A stretch of 7,563 nucleotides of DNA from JACDBE01 sp051002015 (GTDB taxonomy: Bacteria > Actinomycetota > Acidimicrobiia > Spongiisociales > UBA5794): positions 1-7,563 of the forward strand of contig JBPCMS010000077.1 of assembly GCA_051002015.1 (NCBI GenBank), written 5' to 3'. Positions 1 through 6,923 of the stretch are shown here, one piece after another. How positions within the stretch are numbered: the stretch's first letter is position 1; the number at the start of each line of letters is the position of its first letter. The translations under genes and the position numbers were made by a program. The notes under the pieces are model-generated. The model was not told the DNA's origin and searched no databases. It was given only the letters and a program-made list of their open reading frames with translations.

Positions 1-529
1 CCGCCACGTCGACATCGTGGCCGACGCTCCCGGCAACGGTGGCGGACGAGAACCGGCCCAGGATGTCACGTCCGACCTCGCCGGTCATCCCCAGCCGCCA
101 CGACCAGGCGGCGACATCCCGACCCACCTCCCCGGCGACGTCGAGGCTGAGGGCGGCCACGGTCAGGTCGTCGCCGACCGAGCCGGTGACGATCAGGCGG
201 CGCACCACCCCCCGCAGCGATCCCTCGACCACCCCGCTCACCGTGACCGAACCGTGGCTGAGCACGGTCATATCGCCGGTGACCCGGCCGCTCAGCTCCA
301 CCGACCCGGCGGCGACGACGAGATCACCCTCGATGGTGCCCTCGACCCGCGCCGTGGTGGCGGCGAGGGTGAGGTCCTCGGTGACCACCTCGTCCCGCCC
401 CAGCAGGTAGATGTCGCGGCCGATCACCGAAGCCAGCGCCGCCGCCGGCACCCCCAGCAGGACCAGGGCGATCAGGGCGAGGAGGAGCGGCCGGAGACGG
501 CGCGGTGGCGGGTCAGAGCGGGAGGGCAT
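1..529 (-). CDS. Exported bactofilin-like beta-helix repeat protein (5' part, continues past left edge)
   Basis: I read this frame directly from the reverse complement; 176 codons are visible before the window ends. The N-terminus looks like a secretion signal: a basic stretch with RR at residues 10-11, a Leu/Ala/Val-rich core at about 15-32, and a plausible signal peptidase site after ALA at 31-33. From about residue 45 the chain is a regular array of roughly 17-residue units of the form VxGxVxxDL. This pattern is typical of bactofilin / DUF583-type right-handed beta-helices ('polymer-forming cytoskeletal' proteins). The ATG at 529 is chosen because it places the signal peptide at the N-terminus; no strong Shine-Dalgarno is seen. 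The start lies inside nuoN, with a 17-base overlap, so it is probably co-transcribed and translationally coupled. No enzyme motif is visible. The function is unknown: a cell-envelope scaffold or surface protein is an inference. Membrane segments may follow in the missing C-terminal part. The coding frame is secure; the family assignment is less so. Confidence 0.8.
   Translation of the reverse strand, partial: MPSRSDPPPRRLRPLLLALIALVLLGVPAAALASVIGRDIYLLGRDEVVTEDLTLAATTARVEGTIEGDLVVAAGSVELSGRVTGDMTVLSHGSVTVSGVVEGSLRGVVRRLIVTGSVGDDLTVAALSLDVAGEVGRDVAAWSWRLGMTGEVGRDILGRFSSATVAGSVGHDVDVA
2..346 (-). repeat. Tandem 17-residue (51-base) beta-helix coding repeats
   Basis: Within the exported protein, units begin at residues 62, 79, 97, 114, 131, 148 and 165, so the spacing is 17 residues except for one step of 18. 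Each unit opens with a hydrophobic residue, any residue, Gly, any residue, then Val/Ile. Asp (Ser in one unit) follows at position 8 and a hydrophobic residue at position 9. A degenerate extra unit starts near residue 45. The repeat is clear in protein but not in DNA, so it is an old structural repeat and not a recent tandem duplication. The last unit is cut by the window edge. Confidence 0.75.
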
Positions 530-2012
530 TGCGGACCAGCTCGAGCAGCGGCCAGGGGATCAACCCCAGCCCGAGCGTGACCGCGGCGGCGACCCCGAGC
601 GCCACCCGGGAGGCGGCGTCCATGTGGGGGGAGGCCGTCGCCGTGCCCGGGGCCTCCGCCAGCACGGGCTCGGTGAAGTACATCAGCACGATCACCCGCA
701 GGTAGAAGAACAGCCCGGCCACCGACACCACCATCGCCAGGATGGCCAGCCACAGGTAGCCGGCGTCGATCGCCGCCGAGAACACCGACAGCTTCCCGAC
801 GAAGCCGGTGGTCAGCGGGAACCCGCCCAGACCGAGCATGAACAGGGCGAGCAGGCCGGCCAGCACCGGGGAGCGGGAGGCGAGCCCGTGGTACGACTCG
901 AACGGCGAGCGGTCCGAACGTGGGCCGGAGACCACGGCGACCACGGCGAATCCCCCGACCAGCTGGACGGCGTAGGTGGCCACGTAGAACCACAGGGCCG
1001 GTACCCCCCCGTCACCCGCCACCAGCGCCGTCATGATGAACCCGGAATGGGCCACCCCCGAGTATGCCAGCATCCGCTTCAGGTCGGTCTGGGCGATGGC
1101 AAGCAGGGTGCCGACGACGATCGAGACCGAGGCGAGCACGGCGATGGCGGGGGCCCAGTCGTCGATCAGCGCCGGGAACGCCGAGGTGAGGATCCGGGCC
1201 AGGGCGGCGAACCCGGCGATCTTCACCCCGGCCGCCATCATCGGCACCGCCGCCGCCGGCGCCCCCTGATAGACGTCGGGCGCCCACTGGTGGAAGGGCG
1301 CCGAGGACACCTTGAAGCCGAGCCCGACGATGATCAGCCCGACCGCGATGAGCAGGATCCCAGGCTCCAGCACCACGGTGTTGGCCAGGAAAGAGGGGAT
1401 GCCGCTCACCCCGTAGATCGTGGTCGATCCGGTGGAGGCGAAGGCCAGCGCCACCCCGTACACGAAGATGGCCGAGGCGAACGACCCGAGCAGGAAGTAC
1501 TTCATCGCCGCCTCGTCCGACCGGACCTGGTCCCTGGTGAACCCGGCGATGACGTAGAGACTGATCGAGGCCGTCTCCAGCCCGATGAACAGCAGCACCA
1601 GGTTCGACGAGATCGCCATCAGGTGGAGACCGGCCACGGCGATGAGGAACAGGGCGACGAACTCGGCGCCCCTGGTCTGCAGCGACGAGATCAGCCGCCA
1701 GGCGCTGAGCATCGCCAGCCCGGCAACCAGGAACAGGGCGATCCCGGCGAAGGCGGAGAAGTGGTCCATCACCACCATCGGGTTGGAGACGGTGGGGACG
1801 CCGCGGGTGGTGAAGTTGAGCTGCGGCCCCAACTCGTCGACCCGCAGCCACTGGAGCACCGAGAACCCGAGGCACAGGGCGATGGCGGCGCCCGAGATCA
1901 CCGCCCAGATCCGGTGCCCCAGCGACAGGGTGACCTCGGTCATCAGCACCAACAGCGCCCCCACCAGCAGCACGATCTCGGGGGCGATGGGGAGGAAGGC
2001 GATGGTGTCCAT
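513..2012 (-). CDS. nuoN: NADH-quinone oxidoreductase subunit N (antiporter-like pump module)
   Basis: NuoN is one of three Mrp-antiporter-like integral membrane subunits of complex I and forms the pump module closest to NuoK. The 499-residue product is the usual length (about 485 in E. coli), with about 14 predicted membrane helices. The charge relay is intact: E146 in GLETASISLY, K234 and H241 in GFKVSSAPFHQWAPDVYQG, K264 in AGVKIAGF, and K407 in TTGFVGKLSVF. These correspond to E. coli E133, K217, K247 and K395. The paralogous motif DLKRMLAYSG lies at 310-319. The ATG at 2012 shares its A with the nuoM stop (TGATG), and GAGGG-type Shine-Dalgarno sequence lies 4-13 bases upstream within nuoM. 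The 3' end overlaps the start of the exported repeat protein. No frameshift or missing key residue was seen. Confidence 0.97.
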   Translation of the reverse strand: MDTIAFLPIAPEIVLLVGALLVLMTEVTLSLGHRIWAVISGAAIALCLGFSVLQWLRVDELGPQLNFTTRGVPTVSNPMVVMDHFSAFAGIALFLVAGLAMLSAWRLISSLQTRGAEFVALFLIAVAGLHLMAISSNLVLLFIGLETASISLYVIAGFTRDQVRSDEAAMKYFLLGSFASAIFVYGVALAFASTGSTTIYGVSGIPSFLANTVVLEPGILLIAVGLIIVGLGFKVSSAPFHQWAPDVYQGAPAAAVPMMAAGVKIAGFAALARILTSAFPALIDDWAPAIAVLASVSIVVGTLLAIAQTDLKRMLAYSGVAHSGFIMTALVAGDGGVPALWFYVATYAVQLVGGFAVVAVVSGPRSDRSPFESYHGLASRSPVLAGLLALFMLGLGGFPLTTGFVGKLSVFSAAIDAGYLWLAILAMVVSVAGLFFYLRVIVLMYFTEPVLAEAPGTATASPHMDAASRVALGVAAAVTLGLGLIPWPLLELVRNALPL

Positions 2013-3556
2013 CAGCCCTCACCCTCGACGGCGGCGATCTCGACCTGGTCGATGCGTCCCAGCTCGGGCACCCGGTAGTCGGTGACCGCCTCGATGCGGT
2101 CGAGGATGGCCTCGACCGACGGCTCGATCCGATCCATCGCCGGCTTGGGATAGACCCCCAGGAAGATGATGAGCACCGCCAGCGGTACCAGGATCACCGT
2201 CTCCCGCAGATCGAGGTCGGGCAGCCTGCGGTTCTCCGGTCTGTCGATGGCCCCGGTGAACACCCGTTCGTACGCCCACAGCAGGTAGATGGCGGCCAGC
2301 ACCACACCGGCGGTGGCGACGATGGCGTGCACCGGGAAGGTCAGGTAGCTGCCGATGAGCACGTGGAACTCGCCGATGAAGCCGTTGAGCCCGGGCAGCC
2401 CGGCCGAGGCGAACGTGGTGAACAGGAAGAACCCGGCCAGCACCGGCATCACCGCGGCGACCCCGCCGTACTCGTCGATCCGCCGGGTGTGGGTGCGGTC
2501 GTAGAGCATCCCGACGAGCAGGAACAGGGCCCCGGTGGTCAGCCCGTGGTTGACCATCTGGATGACCCCGCCCTGCAGCCCCTGGGTGGTGAGGGCGAAG
2601 GTCCCCAGCACGATGAAGCCGAGGTGGCTCACCGACGAGTAGGCCACCAGCCGCTTCAGATCGGGTTGGACGACGGCGACGGCGGCGCCGTAGATGATCC
2701 CGATGACCGCCAGCGCCACCAGCCAGGGGGCCAGGTCAACGGATGCCTGCGGGAAGAGCGTCAGGTTGAACCGGACGAACCCGTAGGTACCCAGCTTGAG
2801 CAGGACCCCCGCCAGCAGCACCGAGCCGGCGGTGGGCGCCTCGGTGTGGGCGTCGGGCAGCCAGGTGTGGAACGGGAACAGCGGCACCTTGATGGCGAAG
2901 GCGATCCCGAACCCGAGGAACAGCCAGAGTTGCTGGGTCGAGGTCAGCTCGATGTCGAGCAGCTCGACGAAGTCGAAGGTGATCCCGCCGGTCTGGTTTC
3001 CGGCGATGATCCCCAGCGAGATGATGGCGATCAGCATCAACGCCGAGCCCAGCGACGTATACAGGAAGAACTTGACCGCGGCGTACACCCGGTTGCCGCT
3101 CCCCCACATCCCGATCAGCAGGTACATCGGGACCAGGGTCATCTCGAAGAACACGAAGAACAGCACCAGATCGAGCGCCACGAACACCCCGAGCAGCCCG
3201 GTCTCCAGCACCAGCATCGCCACCAGGTAGAGCCGGAGGTTGCTGGTGATCGACTTCGAGGCGAGCAGCGACAGCGGGAAGAGCACGGCGGTGAGCGCCA
3301 CCAGCAGCAGCGAGATCCCGTCGATCCCCACGTTCCAGGAGATGTCCCACGGCTGGTACCACAGCACCCGCTCGGTGAACTGGAACCCGGCGTCGCCGGT
3401 CTCGAAGACCACCAGCAGGTAGGCGGCGATGGCGACCGGGACCATGGAGACCAGCACGGCCACCGGGAGCAGCAGCTCGGGTCGGCGTCTGGGGAGGAGC
3501 AGCAGCACCAACGCCCCCAGCACCGGGACCACCACCAGCAGGGCGAGCACCGGCAT
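2012..3556 (-). CDS. nuoM: NADH-quinone oxidoreductase subunit M (antiporter-like pump module)
   Basis: NuoM is the middle antiporter-like proton-pumping subunit of the complex I membrane arm; 514 residues, about 14 membrane helices. Conserved charges are all present: E138 in FFEMTLVPMYLLIG, K223 and H230 in AIKVPLFPFHTWLPDAHTEA, K254 in LLKLGTYGF, H311, H337, and E396 in NGFIGEF. With family numbering they match E. coli E144, K234, K265, H322, H348 and E407. As in E. coli, helix 12 carries Glu where NuoL and NuoN have Lys. A soluble tail of about 45 residues follows the last helix. A GTG at 3583 in the same frame would add nine residues. I prefer ATG 3556 because it forms the same TGATG overlap with the preceding gene as nuoL and nuoN do, and it gives a typical hydrophobic N-terminus. 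Confidence 0.96.
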   Translation of the reverse strand: MPVLALLVVVPVLGALVLLLLPRRRPELLLPVAVLVSMVPVAIAAYLLVVFETGDAGFQFTERVLWYQPWDISWNVGIDGISLLLVALTAVLFPLSLLASKSITSNLRLYLVAMLVLETGLLGVFVALDLVLFFVFFEMTLVPMYLLIGMWGSGNRVYAAVKFFLYTSLGSALMLIAIISLGIIAGNQTGGITFDFVELLDIELTSTQQLWLFLGFGIAFAIKVPLFPFHTWLPDAHTEAPTAGSVLLAGVLLKLGTYGFVRFNLTLFPQASVDLAPWLVALAVIGIIYGAAVAVVQPDLKRLVAYSSVSHLGFIVLGTFALTTQGLQGGVIQMVNHGLTTGALFLLVGMLYDRTHTRRIDEYGGVAAVMPVLAGFFLFTTFASAGLPGLNGFIGEFHVLIGSYLTFPVHAIVATAGVVLAAIYLLWAYERVFTGAIDRPENRRLPDLDLRETVILVPLAVLIIFLGVYPKPAMDRIEPSVEAILDRIEAVTDYRVPELGRIDQVEIAAVEGEG

Positions 3557-5436
3557 CAGCCAGCCCCCCGCACCAGCAGCCACACCACCAGGCCCAGGGT
3601 GCCGGCGACGATGCCGAGCACGTAGCTGCGGGCAAACCCGGTCTGGAGGGGCCGGAGCAGGGTCGAGACCACCTGGACCAGGCGGCCGGTCCCGTTGACG
3701 GCGCCGTCGACCACCTTGGCGTCGGCGGTGAAGGCGAGCACCTCGGCTCCCCTACGTCCCGGGATCACCAGCGTCCCGCCGTAGAGATCGTCGACCCGGT
3801 AGCCCTGCTCGACCAACTCCCAGACGGGACCGGTCTCGTCTGGTCTGGTCTCCCCCAGGTAGCGCCGGGCGGCGTAGGCGATCCCGACGACGCCGGCGGC
3901 GACGGAGACGGCGGCAAGCACCCACGGGGTGACCCCCTCGGGTATGTGGGCCCGCTCGACCAGGTCGAACGACGGTTGGAGGATGTGCTCGAGCACCGGT
4001 TTGAAGGGGGTGTTGATCAGCCCGCCCACCAGCGAGAGGCCACCGAGCGCCACCAGCGGGAGGGTCATGGTCACCGGCGACTCGTGGGGGTGGACGCCAT
4101 CGTCCCAGCGGGGCCGGCCGAAGAACGTGAGGTAGATCATCCGGCTCATGTAGAAGGCGGTGAGGGCGGCGGTGACCAGCCCGACCGCCCACAGCGCCAG
4201 CCACCAGCCACCCCGGCCGAAGAGGACGGCGAGTATCTCGTCCTTTGACCAGAACCCGGCGAAGATCGGGATGCCGGAGATGGCGAGCCAGGCCACCACC
4301 ATGGTGACGAAGGTGACCGGCATCACCCTGCGCAGCCCGCCCATCTTCGCCATGTCCTGCTCGCCGGCCACGGCGTGGATCACCGAGCCGGCCCCGAGGA
4401 AGAGCAGCGCCTTGAAGAAGGCGTGGGTGAGCAGGTGGAACACCCCGGCCACGTAGGCGGCGGCGCCCACCGCCATGAACATGTAGCCGAGCTGGCTGAT
4501 GGTGGAGTAGGCCAGGACCCGTTTGATGTCGCGCTGGGCGATGGCGATGGTGGCGGCGATCAGGGCGGTGGCGGCGCCGACCACGGCCACGGTGGCGGCG
4601 GACACCGGGGCCAGCTCGAACAGCACCCCGCTGCGGGCGGTCAGGTACACCCCGGCGGTGACCATGGTGGCGGCATGGATCAGGGCCGACACCGGGGTGG
4701 GGCCCTCCATGGCGTCGGGCAGCCACACGTGCAGCGGGATCTGCGCCGACTTGCCCGCCGCCCCCACCAGGAGGAGCAGGGTGATGGCGGTGGCCCCGCC
4801 CGTGGTGAGCACCTCGGGAGCCCGCTCGAACACCGGGGCGAAGGCGAGGGTGCCGAAGTTGGCGAAGATCAGCATCAGGGCGATGAGGAAGCCGAGGTCG
4901 CCGATCCGGTTGACCACGAACGCCTTCTTACCGGCCGCCGCCGCCACCGGCTTGACGAACCAGAACGAGATCAGCAGGTACGAGCTGAGCCCGACCAGCT
5001 CCCACCCCACGAACAGCAGCCCGAACCCGTCTGCCAGCACCAGGATCAGCATCGAGGCGATGAACAGGTTGAGGTAGGTGAAGAACCTCCCGAAGCGCTC
5101 CTCGCCGTGCATGTACCCCACCGAGTAGAGGTGGATGAGGAAGCCCACCCCGGTGACGATCAGGGTCATCATGGTCGACAGCGGATCCCACAGCAGCGAG
5201 GCATCGACCCCGATCGCCGGCATCCAGGTGAACAGGTGGATGGTGTGGTGGGGCGCCTCGCCGGTGAGCACGTCGATGGAGGCGAGGACGGCGACGGCGA
5301 AGGCGGCCCCGACCAGCAGGGTGGCGATCCACCCCGCCGCCGGCTCCCCGATCCGCTTCCCGAAGACCTGGAGCAGGGCGTAACCCGCCAGCGGCAGGGC
5401 GATCACCAGCCACACGAGGTCGACGGCGGGCGGCAT
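3556..5436 (-). CDS. nuoL: NADH-quinone oxidoreductase subunit L (distal antiporter-like pump module)
   Basis: NuoL is the terminal antiporter-like subunit of complex I, with a long amphipathic lateral helix that runs along the membrane arm. The 626-residue product is of normal length (about 613 in E. coli). Visible key residues: E146 in GWELVGLSSYLLI, D180 in NRIGDLGF, K229 in GKSAQIPLHVWLPDAMEGP, H254, H334 and H338 with K342 in HLLTHAFFKALLFLG, and K398-D399 in WSKDE. These sit at or within two positions of the E. coli residues. The stretch after residue 500, including the DDLYGG motif at 549-554 and a final helix at about 605-622, fits the lateral-helix and anchor region. The ATG at 5436 overlaps the nuoK stop by one base (TGATG). 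It ends in the same way against nuoM. Every feature points to a working pump module. Confidence 0.98.
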   Translation of the reverse strand: MPPAVDLVWLVIALPLAGYALLQVFGKRIGEPAAGWIATLLVGAAFAVAVLASIDVLTGEAPHHTIHLFTWMPAIGVDASLLWDPLSTMMTLIVTGVGFLIHLYSVGYMHGEERFGRFFTYLNLFIASMLILVLADGFGLLFVGWELVGLSSYLLISFWFVKPVAAAAGKKAFVVNRIGDLGFLIALMLIFANFGTLAFAPVFERAPEVLTTGGATAITLLLLVGAAGKSAQIPLHVWLPDAMEGPTPVSALIHAATMVTAGVYLTARSGVLFELAPVSAATVAVVGAATALIAATIAIAQRDIKRVLAYSTISQLGYMFMAVGAAAYVAGVFHLLTHAFFKALLFLGAGSVIHAVAGEQDMAKMGGLRRVMPVTFVTMVVAWLAISGIPIFAGFWSKDEILAVLFGRGGWWLALWAVGLVTAALTAFYMSRMIYLTFFGRPRWDDGVHPHESPVTMTLPLVALGGLSLVGGLINTPFKPVLEHILQPSFDLVERAHIPEGVTPWVLAAVSVAAGVVGIAYAARRYLGETRPDETGPVWELVEQGYRVDDLYGGTLVIPGRRGAEVLAFTADAKVVDGAVNGTGRLVQVVSTLLRPLQTGFARSYVLGIVAGTLGLVVWLLVRGAG

Positions 5437-5741
5437 CAGCCCTTCATCTCCGCCAGGGCGTCGACGCTGGCCGTGGATCGGAGCCGGAAGACGGCGACGA
5501 TGATCGCCAGACCCACGGTGACCTCGGCCGCCGCCACCACCATCACGAACAGCACCGACACCTGGCCCTCGAGCAGGCCGAGGTGGCGCCCGGCGGCGAC
5601 AAAGGTGAGGTTGACCGAGTTGAGCATCAGCTCGATCGCCATGAACATCACCAGGGCGTTGCGCCGCACCAGGACGCCGACGGCGCCGATGGTGAACAGC
5701 ACCGCAGCCAGCGCCAGGTACCAGCCGGGGGTGACGATCAT
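5436..5741 (-). CDS. nuoK: NADH-quinone oxidoreductase subunit K
   Basis: This small three-helix membrane subunit links the NuoH/J quinone module to the NuoN pump; it is related to MnhC/MrpC of Mrp antiporters. At 101 residues it is the same size as most NuoK proteins. The two buried glutamates essential for coupling are present: E37 in MAIELMLNSVNL and E73 in AAAEVTVGLAI (E. coli E36 and E72). The ATG at 5741 overlaps the nuoJ stop by four bases (ATGA), and a strong GAGGAGGG Shine-Dalgarno lies seven to eight bases upstream in the 3' end of nuoJ. Codon usage is extremely GC-rich: by my count only 4 of 101 codons end in A or T. Confidence 0.98.
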   Translation of the reverse strand: MIVTPGWYLALAAVLFTIGAVGVLVRRNALVMFMAIELMLNSVNLTFVAAGRHLGLLEGQVSVLFVMVVAAAEVTVGLAIIVAVFRLRSTASVDALAEMKG

Positions 5742-6271
5742 TCGTCGCCCTCCTCGACGGCGGGGCGGGGGCGGGTGGTGAACTGGGCGAGGGCGATGGT
5801 GCCGACGGCGGCGACGGTGAGCAGCAGGATCGTGGCCTGGAACGGGATCATCCAGGTGCCGAACAGCAGCTCGGAGATGGCCTCGATGGTGCCGTTGGTG
5901 TCGCCCCCGCTCTGCGGGCCGACCAGCCAGGCGGCCCTCGCCGCCAGGAGCACGACGACCAGCAGACCCCCGCCGAGGAGCAGCGCCAGCGGTCGCTGCA
6001 GGGGGATCCGCTCACCCGGATCCTCGTCGCGGTCGACCCCGATCAACATGATCACGAACAGGAACAGCGTCATCACCGCCCCGGCGTAGATGATCACCTG
6101 GACGGCGGCGACGAAGTGGGCGTCGTTGAGCACGTAGAACACCGCCATGGAGAACATGGCGGTGAGCAGCCCCATCGCCGAGTACACCGCGTTGCGGGCC
6201 AGCACCATCACCAGACCGCCGGCGACGGCGGCGATGGCGAACACGATGAACACGATGGTCTCGGCGTTCAC
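5738..6271 (-). CDS. nuoJ: NADH-quinone oxidoreductase subunit J
   Basis: NuoJ is a five-helix membrane subunit beside NuoH and NuoK; its third helix rearranges during coupling. The 177-residue product fits the family (184 in E. coli). The hallmark helix 3 is present as VQVIIYAGAVMTLFLFVIML at 58-77, with the conserved Tyr at 62. The start is a GTG at 6271 that overlaps the nuoI stop by four bases (GTGA). It is supported by a perfect GGAGGAGGG ribosome binding site nine bases upstream. The same frame stays open further upstream to 6580, but that part overlaps conserved nuoI coding sequence and is hydrophilic, Arg/Pro-rich shadow sequence. The C-terminus is acidic (EEGDE) and its codons contain the nuoK ribosome binding site. 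No defect is visible. Confidence 0.96.
   Translation of the reverse strand: MNAETIVFIVFAIAAVAGGLVMVLARNAVYSAMGLLTAMFSMAVFYVLNDAHFVAAVQVIIYAGAVMTLFLFVIMLIGVDRDEDPGERIPLQRPLALLLGGGLLVVVLLAARAAWLVGPQSGGDTNGTIEAISELLFGTWMIPFQATILLLTVAAVGTIALAQFTTRPRPAVEEGDE
5748..5755 (-). promoter_or_regulatory. Shine-Dalgarno of nuoK inside nuoJ
   Basis: On the minus strand the sequence is GAGGAGGG, with its last G six bases before the nuoK ATG at 5741. It is one of the two strongest ribosome binding sites in the window. It is encoded within the Glu-Glu-Gly codons near the NuoJ C-terminus, and it fixes the nuoK start. Confidence 0.8.
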
Positions 6272-6921
6272 GCCGCCGGTCCCTCCTCCGGCCCGGGCTC
6301 GGCCCGCTGCCCGCGCTCGGGGGGCCGCAGCCCCACCCCGGCGGTCGGGGTCCACGCCGGGATCCCCTCGTATGCGGCGCGCCCCGATGACGAGGTTGCC
6401 CGCATCCAGCCGTCGGCGAGACGCAGCTCGTTGAGGTCGATCAGGTTGCTCGCCGGCTCGGGGTGCGGCACCGTCCCGTCGGGGGTCATCAGCAGCTCGT
6501 CGCGGGTGTAGATGGCGTCGTCGCGGTTCTCCACCGACATCTCGAAGAGCTGGGTCATGGTGATCGCCTCGGTGGGGCACGCCTCGACACAGAGCCCGCA
6601 GAAGATACAGCGGAGCATGTTGATCTCGTAGATGTACCCGTAGCGCTCTCCGGGACTGGTCGGATTTTCCGGGTTGTTGTCGGCCCCCCTCACATGGATG
6701 CAGTCAGCGGGGCAGGCTCCGGCGCACAACTCACACCCGATGCATTTTTCCATGCCGTCGGGATAACGGTTGAGCACGTGACGGCCGTGAAAGCGCTGCG
6801 GCTTTTGCCGGGTCTCCTTCGGGAATTGGGTCGTCACCATCTCGGATCCGCCGAACATGGTCCGCAGCATCGTGCCCCCGGTGACCTTCAAACCCTTCCA
6901 CAGTTCGTTCATGATTCCCAT
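6268..6921 (-). CDS. nuoI: NADH-quinone oxidoreductase subunit I, 2x[4Fe-4S] ferredoxin-type protein
   Basis: NuoI is the peripheral-arm subunit that holds clusters N6a and N6b and hands electrons to NuoB cluster N2, next to the quinone site. Two classic motifs are visible: C60, C63, C66, C70 (CIGCELCAGACP) and C105, C108, C111, C115 (CIFCGLCVEACP). In 8Fe ferredoxins the last Cys of each motif ligates the other cluster. C74 is an extra cysteine. The product is 217 residues. A Pro/Glu/Ala-rich tail of about 70 residues follows the conserved domain, longer than E. coli NuoI (180). I chose ATG 6921, two bases after the nuoH stop, because GGAG lies six bases upstream; ATG 6912 is possible but has poor spacing. 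The frame stays open up to 7392, but that part is shadow of nuoH. Codon usage changes sharply near residue 91 (see findings). Confidence 0.96.
   Translation of the reverse strand: MGIMNELWKGLKVTGGTMLRTMFGGSEMVTTQFPKETRQKPQRFHGRHVLNRYPDGMEKCIGCELCAGACPADCIHVRGADNNPENPTSPGERYGYIYEINMLRCIFCGLCVEACPTEAITMTQLFEMSVENRDDAIYTRDELLMTPDGTVPHPEPASNLIDLNELRLADGWMRATSSSGRAAYEGIPAWTPTAGVGLRPPERGQRAEPGPEEGPAA
6281..6289 (-). promoter_or_regulatory. Shine-Dalgarno that fixes the GTG start of nuoJ
   Basis: GGAGGAGGG on the minus strand lies nine bases before the GTG at 6271. It is made by the Glu-Glu-Gly codons in the last seven residues of NuoI. It decides the nuoJ start, since no ATG is available at a suitable place and the GTG overlaps the nuoI stop. 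Confidence 0.8.
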
Positions 6922-6923
6922 CG

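Noticed and set aside
430..529. Twin-arginine (Tat) export signal in the repeat protein
   Set aside because: An RR pair is present at residues 10-11, but the S-R-R-x-F-L-K context is missing and the hydrophobic core is strong, so a standard Sec signal is more likely.
500..530. A terminator between nuoN and the exported repeat protein
   Set aside because: The genes overlap by 17 bases and I see no hairpin followed by a T-run on the minus strand.
472..993. Minus-strand open frame of 173 codons overlapping the nuoN end
   Set aside because: It is out of frame with nuoN, Arg/Gly/Pro-rich and without membrane helices or a recognisable domain.
411..2078. Very long plus-strand open frame (555 codons) opposite nuoN, with similar ones at 2327-3625 and 4375-5781
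   Set aside because: These are antisense shadows of nuoN, nuoM and nuoJ-L, which are unmistakable real genes. The products are rich in His, Gln, Asp, Gly and Arg with no domain, as expected when the opposite strand is very GC-rich at codon position 3.
3557..3583. Alternative GTG start of nuoM at 3583
   Set aside because: It adds only nine residues inside the end of nuoL and has no clear ribosome binding site. ATG 3556 matches the TGATG overlap used by the neighbouring genes.
1060..4540. Similar stretches in nuoN, nuoM and nuoL around the DLKR/DIKR-x-x-AYS motif as possible recent duplications
   Set aside because: This is the known ancient paralogy of the three antiporter-like subunits. The proteins are widely diverged outside the core motifs.
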